From Macrolepiota albuminosa (Eukaryota; Basidiomycota; Agaricomycetes; Agaricales; Agaricaceae), in assembly GCA_027475525.1 (NCBI GenBank), contig JAMWFC010000116.1:2169826-2233825 (forward strand): a stretch of DNA of 64,000 nucleotides, given 5' to 3'. This document shows, in pieces, positions 57,158 to 64,000 of this stretch (its first letter is position 1; each line of letters starts with the position of its first letter). The notes under the pieces were generated by a model. It saw only the letters and a list, made by a program, of their open reading frames with translations. It was not told the origin of the DNA and ran no database searches. Made by a program: the position numbers and the translations under genes.

Positions 57158-57761
57158 AATGTATCTTGACATATGAAATACATGTCTTTTCAACTTTTGA
57201 CAGCGAGGATTGACATAGTCGTTGGTAAAGTGACAATACAAGGGGTGTCTTAAGAGATTGAGACTGGTTCTTGTGTTGTCCTGAGCTGGGTGTTAACAGC
57301 TCCATGAAAGATTGCAGAACTCTGTGTTCAGATGTAGATCTCAAATGAATGAAAGAACTGCATGATATGATGTCGACTCAGATTATCTGTGTCAAATAAA
57401 ATACACAACCTGAAGAATGTGTTTAGAAGATTCGTGTCGAATATAAAGACGTGTTGAAAAAGACCGAGCTATATAGACTTGTCCTGACAAAGCCAAAGAC
57501 AGCGACAAAGAGATAGAAATATGCATGTTCGAAGGAGACAAAGATGCCGGAGGACACCATTTTACTGATGTAAATAGATATACCCATCTGATGCCTAAGT
57601 GTGCTCTCCAGAGATAACATGGATTATAGAAAATATGCACAATCGCTAACCATGATCAGGAAATTACATACCTTATAGCTCCCTGTGACAACATCGATAA
57701 AGGCTAGGACTACGTAAAGAAAACAGCCTCGAGGCAAACCTACAACCCTCTTGACTCCACC
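57158..57761. other. Intergenic, no gene seen
   Basis: 604 bp between two plus-strand genes. No coding signal found; it presumably carries the promoter of the CCT-like gene. Confidence 0.5.
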
Positions 57762-58602
57762 ATGGACGTGGCATCTATACTGAGTGACGACGACTACGAC
57801 ATTGTATCCAATCCGGGCCAACGCTCGCTTGAATCTAGTACTGCAGACTTTGGACATATTCCAGCGCAGATCGTCTATGAGCCACCTCCATCACAGATGG
57901 CTCGTGACAAAATCGAGTCCGTCTCGTGGACGGCAAAAGACATCCAAACCTACGTCCGTAAAGCTCTCGGTATCGCAGGACCTAAGCTACCTTTGGGTGA
58001 CATTACAAAGCGAGTATATCTTGACGGGGTGTTTGATGGATTGAGTGCGGGGTCTGCTGCAATGTCTTGTGCGGTTTGGCTTCTGCTAATTGTATGGTTT
58101 ACAATTCTTCAGGTCTGCTCTCCGCCTACGACAGGCCAAACTCTCGTTCCCCTCAGTTTACCTCATCGTCGGAGTCTATTCTGACGATCAATTACGATTG
58201 CATGGCTGTACTACGTCCTTTCCTCATGTCGAACGATGTGAAGTCGTAAGGCATTGCCGATGGGTGGACGAAGTCATTACGGACGTTCCCTACGAGCTCC
58301 AACCCGAATTTATTGAACGTCATAAGATCGACTATGTTTCCCTCGAAGATGGGACATCTGTGGATCCTGGTTGTGATAAAGCAAGACTCAGAGGCTATGA
58401 TGCTATGAAAGATATGAGTATGTTCATCACATTATTCGGAACGTTGGAGTACATGGCTCATGGTGAATCTCAGAGATCGTCATTCCAACCAGGAGGACGC
58501 CTGGGGTTTCCTTGGCACTTCCCGCGCTCTCAACGACTTATGAGGAACCAATGCAAGCTGATTCCTAGTACTGATTGGCATGTTCCAATGATAATTCACT
58601 AA
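57762..58602 (+). CDS. Choline-phosphate cytidylyltransferase-like protein lacking the HxGH motif
   Basis: Two exons, 57762-58051 and 58113-58602, 259 aa, with a good start context (accATGg). The fold is that of CTP:phosphocholine cytidylyltransferase (Pct1): RVYLDGVFDG, then ALRQAKLSFPSVYLIVGVYS, and ERCEVVRHCRWVDEVITDVP followed by the EFIERHKIDYV block. The catalytic HxGH signature (normally FDLFHFGHA) is replaced by FDGLSAGSA at the exon junction, and the RTEGxSTS nucleotide-binding motif is also missing after the KDMSMF stretch. The lipid-binding amphipathic tail of true Pct1 is absent. It therefore probably cannot make CDP-choline and may be a regulatory or relic paralogue. The reading frame is otherwise intact. 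Confidence 0.75.
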
Positions 58603-58919
58603 ATTGTGGATTACGGTTGTATGTTATCTCAGCAATGGAACTTGGGTTAGTTCTGTAGCCATTCAGAGTACAAACTATGTCTTTTTCAACAATGTTGTGA
58701 CCAGACGTGTTGATCGTAAAATCATTATGTAAGTATTTGAGGACCTCACCAGTAACCACAACCTGGACATTCACGGTGGGGCAGTTCTGCCTTTGCTGGT
58801 CTCATCAACGATTCGATCCCACAATGCATACACAAGGATACCCAAGCTGGAACTGTTCAAAAAGCGTTAACTACAGTCCAAGTCACATTATTACCCCAAC
58901 AGTTGTCGCAGCTTCCGCA

Positions 58920-60614
58920 ATGGCTTGTGAAGACTGCATACCCACTACACACGTGACATCTCAATGCACTGACCAGTGTGTTGTCATAACCTGCGATGAC
59001 CCACATGAATTGAATGAATGCCATGGGATTGGAAATCTGCACTGTGACTTGGTTTGCGATGGCGGTGCGAATTGTACCGACTGCGATGGCTTGGACAAAA
59101 TTGTGAGTTGGTTCAATATTGGTTTATAGTCCTCGACGATTGCTTTATAGTTCCAGTGCTGTCCTGACGATCATTCATACTCCTTGGAGCCGCGAATTCT
59201 TGAGCACATGCCGCCCAACTCCTCGTTCCCTTGGGATCCTTCGATTGAGGAGCTTCTTTGTTCGTGTTCAGATTTGCAGCATGCTCAAAGCACCCGGGGT
59301 TGCCCGCACCAATTGCAGTCTAATAGTCCTTTTGAAGACATGAGTCTTCAGTCCACACTCCCGTCGACTCCGCTTACCACTCCTTCCTGTGCTTCTCCAA
59401 CAAACTCTACCGCTGGGTTACCATCTCAACCGCCCGTTCAAAGGACCACACCTTTCGCCTGTATGTGGGGTCATTGTGAAGCAAAGTTCGCTTCTCTTAC
59501 TGAACTGGTTGGACATGTAAACCTTGAACATCTCCGTCCGCCCATACATCAGAAGCAAGAGATAAATAGTATGGACCCTACTTCTGTGACCACCCAAATG
59601 GCTTGTCAATGGAGCGACTGCACCGCTTACCCACCACATGCTATTCCTACGTCATCAACAGGTGATCAAGCCAGCGAAATCTTAAACTTCCTTACCAGCC
59701 ACCTGCTCAACGATCACCTCGGTATTATCGGCCATAATCAGACTCCTGTCGATACCACAGTTCCGTCTCCGAGAGTATCAGCTGAAAATTTACGGAAAGT
59801 CGAGTATCCAGCAATCCCAAGCGCGGACAGCATCAAGTGTCAATGGCGGTCCTGCGGACGGTCGTTTGACAACAACGAGCTTTTGACGCAGCATCTCAAC
59901 CATGAGCATATTGGATCTGGTAAAGCTTATTACGAATGCTACTGGGATGGTTGTAATCGCTCTGGAAAATACGGTTTTTCCAGCAGGCAAAAAATATGCC
60001 GACACTTACAGGTCAACAATGCATGTCTTCCCTGCGCATCTATTAAACCCTCATTTCCACTTAGACACATACCGGACACCGCCCTTTCCAATGCGATGTT
60101 TGTTCTCAATATTTTTCAGAAGCAGCTACGCTGCAACAACACATACGCAGACACACCCAAGAAAGTATGTATGTTTCTGGGTTTCCCCCTGATATCTCAT
60201 AATACAATTGATAGAACCATACGTTTGTGATTATCCCGGATGTGGAAAGACTTTTGCGATCACCGGTGCCTTGACCATTCATAAACGAACCCATAATGGT
60301 CAAAAGCCTTTTAAGTGCAGATTCTGTGACAAGTACGTTCGTCATACAGGTCGATGTCTACCTCCGTTTCTAAAGCTTGTGATAACCTAAGGGGATTTTC
60401 TGAGTCTTCTAATTTATCCAAACATGTAAGTTATCTGCCTAAATTTGTTATAATGGTGTTCAAGTGTCTACCTTAGTTACGTACTCACACTGGCGCCCGC
60501 CCGTATTGTTGTACTCAGCCAGGATGCAGCAAATCATTCGCGCGGCCTGACCAATTGACGAGACACTCTAGGGTGCATAGGAAGAAGTCTCTCGACCAAA
60601 CAGATGCTGTTTGA
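58920..60614 (+). CDS. C2H2 zinc-finger transcription factor, Zap1-like
   Basis: Six exons (58920-59102, 59151-60011, 60065-60164, 60215-60332, 60392-60425, 60477-60614) sum to 1434 nt, 477 aa. The N-terminus is very Cys-rich ([28 protein letters not shown]). Then come spaced fingers with Trp between the cysteines ([60 protein letters not shown]). The C-terminus has four adjoining canonical fingers with TGxRP/EKP linkers ([80 protein letters not shown]). This split layout resembles the zinc-responsive regulator Zap1/ZafA, in which Trp-type fingers sense zinc and the C-terminal fingers bind DNA. The zinc-sensing role is inferred. Confidence 0.8.
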
Positions 60615-60780
60615 GTCACTACAATATCAGCTTAGTGATGTAGACACCACGCAACATTTGGATATGATATAATGCTTGTAACTGAAGAATATGTAGTCAC
60701 GTACGGATGAATTTGTCGGATCGAGGTATTAAATTATTTTGCATACATACTGAAATTGTGATCACTTCGCATCAAGACAA

Positions 60781-62524
60781 TCATTCGTCGCCGAACTCCT
60801 CCAATCCTCCGGTTTCCGTCATACCAAGTTGGAAAACTTTGACAACATCTTCATCTTCGTCTTGCTGGCCTGAATCAATGGTTTGCTCGAGTGAAGGAGA
60901 GTTTTCTCTTGAAGGTTCAAGAAAATTAAGGCATCCTCGTTGACAGCCGCGCCAACGCATCGGTACAGACCCTCCAACTTCCACACCTGCAATCATTGTT
61001 TCCCAAGTGTATCGCTCCTCCGCATGTTGGATAAACAGTCTTGGAGTGCATAGCTGTTGATGTTTTGGAGATGGGCACAGTCCAACTCCTGTCGTGTCTG
61101 GGGTAGATCTAATGGTGGCAGTATTAGTATCTTCCTCTAGGTATACTGAGCCAGGAAGTGATAGATTCAGTATCCTTCGAACAAATGGTGGCAGATACCG
61201 TGAGAAGTAGACCTTGCGCGAAAGTGACTGTTCTGTTGAATGCAGCTCAGGCTGTTCCTCTGGTAAGGGAAGTACATAATAGGCTTCAAGCAGCGTCCCT
61301 GAATCAGGTTTTGTAGGATCAACTGGTGAAAGTAGTAACCTCAAGAGCAGCTCATTAAGCGAGGGTACTCGATGAATCAATGGTGTCGTCTCTGAGATTT
61401 GCCGCTGTTTTGCACCAGTGAACTGGAGTCTTTTCCGGCTCATAGTCGATGAACCCAGAGAGCAAGGATCGGAAGAAGGTGGCGGTGACAAAAATGGATT
61501 GGGGAAGAGATATAGAGATTTGAGAGTCATCTGGATCATTTCGGCAGGCAAATACTGGATGTGATTCTGGCCAATGCTCAATTCTTCTAGGCCTCGCAAC
61601 TGAGCAATCTCCGGAGGGATATGACTCAGCTTGTTGTTACCTAATTATGAACAACTAAACAACTTTCATTCCGCATAACATCAAAACTCACGTAGCGATA
61701 GGATGGTCAAATTCTCCATGTTGGCTGAGCAAAACAACGAGAGAGGGATGACAGTTAGGTTATTCGACGAAAGAAAAAGTTGTATCTTGTTTTTTGGGAG
61801 TCCAAGAGGTACAGTAGCAACACTCCGAGTGCGTAACATGGGCCTTCCCCATATATGCGCGCCTGCTGGTTCTGTAGAGGCACGATTCAAAGGTCGCGTG
61901 ACAGGAGGGACAGTAGAAGTTCGCGGAGTGGGTGTAACATGATTTGAGTCGGAACGCTCTGAAGAAGTCCAGAAATGAGACAAAACTTCAATAAAAGATT
62001 CTGGAATGTATGTCAGGTTGGAGTTTCTGAGTGAACGAACTCAATAAAGGTCTGCCGCGATATGTAAAACGTACTGACTCCAGGCTGACGCGCCCATTAC
62101 CTTCGTCAATTATAAACTCACTCGCTTTTTCCCAAATTTCCGCTTCAACTTGATCTGACGTTATGCTGGTAGAAAATGGCGGAAGATATGTGCTGTTTGT
62201 GGGTGACAGTTGGCTATCCCAGGTGTGCGCTTCAAACGGTCCGTGATACCTCAGCTTTTTCAGCACGGTAGACTGTGTAATTGGGGATCTTGAACGCTTT
62301 TTCTCGTACTCTGGGGGCTTCCAATTATCCTTGGAAGCCGAGAAAGGGTCGCGCGTCATGGAAATGATATCGTTATCATGATCTATTTCTGCGCCATGAT
62401 CAGGACCAGGAGATGAAGCAGGCGGTGAAGTATCAACGAATGGTCCTGGAGATGAAGGCGACGAAGGAGGAGATGACAAGGACGGAGAAAGAGGGTCAAC
62501 AAATGCTGATGCTGTGGAGTCCAT
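60781..62524 (-). CDS. Leucine-rich-repeat protein of unknown function
   Basis: Three or more exons from ATG 62524 to a stop at 60781. The N-terminus is a disordered Ser/Pro stretch (LSPSLSSPPSSPSSPGPF). A few leucine-rich repeats follow (NNLTVIPLSLF, ENLTILSL, NNKLSHIPPEIAQLRGLEEL, IGQNHIQYLPAEMIQ), then a conserved-looking block (VPSLNELLLRLLLSP, CTPRLFIQHAEERYTWE) that continues VPMRWRGCQRGCLNFLE, and an acidic end. No membrane segment or kinase/phosphatase domain is visible. The LRR may mediate protein binding. Introns near 61640-61690 and 61985-62080 are needed to join the frames; I did not fix every boundary. Confidence 0.75.
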
Positions 62525-63009
62525 GGAGAAATTAGAGAGATCCTAGAACACGATCATGTGACTAGCCCTGACCTAAAATGTGTTCTCCAAATTCCAGTTG
62601 TCTTTTCCGCAAACCACAAGATGAATCTGTTATAGACGAAATACTACTAGAAACCTGAAACCACTACTACGTATATATCCCATAAATACCTGCTCGCTCT
62701 GGCTGGTGCTTATAGCTTAAACTCAGGCTTTGCAGTTAGATCTGGGGAAACTCAGGAGGAGCAAAACTCTTGACCGCGCGTCGGAGCACAGTTGACGCAT
62801 TTCTTCATGCTCGTTTATTTGACTATTTCTTGAGGTGACCAGTTCAGAATGAACACCGCCGAGATGTGCTTACCATGAGTCCACTGAGCTGGAGTTGCAT
62901 GAAGATCTCGCACCAGGAAAAACCAGGCGAGAATGTTTATAATGAAAGAGTAAACTTGGACCAAGCTTCAAGTTCGACATCAATTATGTGACGGCATTTA
63001 GAATTCGAA
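62525..63009. other. Intergenic, no gene seen
   Basis: 485 bp between two minus-strand genes, holding the LRR-gene promoter and the 3' UTR of the ribosomal protein gene. Nothing else is seen. Confidence 0.5.
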
Positions 63010-63987
63010 TCAATTAGTAGCAACGGGGACATTGCTCTGTGAAGGAATTTGAGGCGCCTTGCGAGCAAGCTCAAGACTGATAGTTTTTCCCTTCTTCCGC
63101 ATTTCTTGCCATTTTTGAACCTGCTCAGTGATAAGACCCTCTCTCTTCTCCCTTCTCTCTGCGACCAGCCGTAGAATGTGTGAACGCTTTGTTGCCATCG
63201 GTTCCTTCATGTTCCACCCCTTGCCCTGACCTTTGGTTAATTTCAATAACTCATACTTCCGCGTCGCGCGTCTGGATATTATCTGGAAATTTTCTTCAAT
63301 CAGCTGCTCCCGTTTCTCCTTCTCCTTCGCCGTCATGTCCTCAAGTCGATGGGGATAGTAGAACGGATCAACCAAACCTACGACAGCACGCTTATAGGTC
63401 TTGAACGATTTGCGCACAGATTTGCGCCCCGACGGCACGGGGGCAATGTAGTTATCTGTGCGAATGTAGGTCGTTTTTACGCCGTAGACGGCGAGAAGGT
63501 AAGAACGCATATCGGTCTTAGTGACTGACTTGGGAATGCGGAAGGTGGCTTCGTAGGGGTTATAGGGTTCTCCTTTTGGTGTGTTGTTGCGAACGAGTCG
63601 GATGATGATGTTGGGAAGGTAAACAGGTCGGCCAACAACTTCTGTCTCTTCAACCCCACCACGCCACACCGTCTTGAAACCGCGCACGCGAGACCTTCTC
63701 TCATTTAATCTCTCAATCCATTGGGCATCCGTGACTTGTTCCCCACGTGTCACCTTGAGCTTCTGTGTAGCCTTGAGTCGTCTGTAGCGCGCATACTCAG
63801 TGGGTGTGAGACCCTCTGGCGTCGAGTCAGATGTGCCAACGGGTGTTGGGCCGAATCTTTTGCGGCGGCGCAGACGAACAGCAAGAGGGGTCGAAGTTGT
63901 CCTCGCAATGCGCGCTGCTTCGGGTAAGATCGTCGGGGGCTTCGTGGAGTACAACCGACGGGTGACGACAGAAAGACACGGCATCAT
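63010..63987 (-). CDS. MRP20: Mitochondrial large-subunit ribosomal protein uL23m
   Basis: 325 aa in one exon from ATG 63987 (another ATG follows directly). The basic, Ser/Thr-rich N-terminus with few acids fits a mitochondrial targeting peptide. The uL23 core appears as YLPNIIIRLVRN, then YEATFRIPKSVTKTDMRSYL, LAVYGVKTTYIRTDNYIAPV and KSFKTYKRAVVGLVDPFYYP. uL23 sits at the exit of the ribosomal tunnel; the long C-terminal extension (residues about 220-325) is usual in the fungal mitochondrial protein Mrp20. A single exon is notable next to such intron-rich neighbours. Confidence 0.88.
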   Translation of the reverse strand: MMPCLSVVTRRLYSTKPPTILPEAARIARTTSTPLAVRLRRRKRFGPTPVGTSDSTPEGLTPTEYARYRRLKATQKLKVTRGEQVTDAQWIERLNERRSRVRGFKTVWRGGVEETEVVGRPVYLPNIIIRLVRNNTPKGEPYNPYEATFRIPKSVTKTDMRSYLLAVYGVKTTYIRTDNYIAPVPSGRKSVRKSFKTYKRAVVGLVDPFYYPHRLEDMTAKEKEKREQLIEENFQIISRRATRKYELLKLTKGQGKGWNMKEPMATKRSHILRLVAERREKREGLITEQVQKWQEMRKKGKTISLELARKAPQIPSQSNVPVATN

Positions 63988-64000
63988 AAACGCTGCAACG

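Overview
This window is nuclear DNA from a filamentous basidiomycete, most probably a mushroom-forming Agaricomycete. Genes lie on both strands and are cut by many short introns (about 45-65 nt). The proteins are typical of fungi (Nha1-type antiporter, Zds1-like regulator, Tma16, Cue3, Arp2/3 subunit), and there is a Ty3/Gypsy retrotransposon with fungal features. Gene models were built by reading splice sites directly. Where I added up exon lengths (Nha1 copy 1, the 10.6-12.6 kb gene, TMA16, the aromatic hydroxylase, the CCT-like gene, the zinc-finger gene), the total was an exact multiple of three, which supports those models.

Layout. 1-9.3 kb is accessory and rearranged. It holds a broken mitochondrial phosphate carrier, two Na+/H+ antiporter genes as a tail-to-tail inverted duplication, a decayed LTR between them, and a 3.07-kb element with terminal inverted repeats. 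10.6-15.1 kb holds two fungal genes of unknown function. 15.1-19.2 kb has no gene I can recognise. 19.2-46.7 kb is a dense housekeeping block: COQ6 (ubiquinone), SEC6 (exocyst), QNS1 (NAD+), ACC1 (fatty acid synthesis), ARPC2 (actin), a ZDS1-like regulator, TMA16 (ribosome-associated), an aromatic-ring hydroxylase and CUE3/ASCC2 (ribosome quality control). 47.1-55.9 kb is one complete LTR retrotransposon with identical LTRs and a 5-bp target duplication, apparently inserted into an older LTR-like sequence. 56-64 kb holds a damaged coiled-coil gene, a cytidylyltransferase-like gene without its HxGH motif, a Zap1-like zinc-finger gene, a leucine-rich-repeat gene and mitochondrial ribosomal protein uL23m.

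The housekeeping genes are not an operon and do unrelated jobs. Several sit as divergent pairs over short shared intergenic regions (COQ6/SEC6, ZDS1-like/TMA16).

The most unusual pattern is four perfect tandem duplications, unrelated in sequence but all with a period of exactly 77 bp (8186, 12693, 29057, 42683). One breaks the reading frame of ACC1, which should be essential. A shared length with no shared sequence looks more like unmerged 77-base overlaps in an assembly than biology. It should be checked before any gene at these sites is called broken. I found no convincing new defence or biosynthetic system. The best biological leads are the inverted antiporter pair, the apparent cytidylyltransferase pseudoenzyme, the long C-terminal extension on the retrotransposon polyprotein and the cargo gene of the TIR element.
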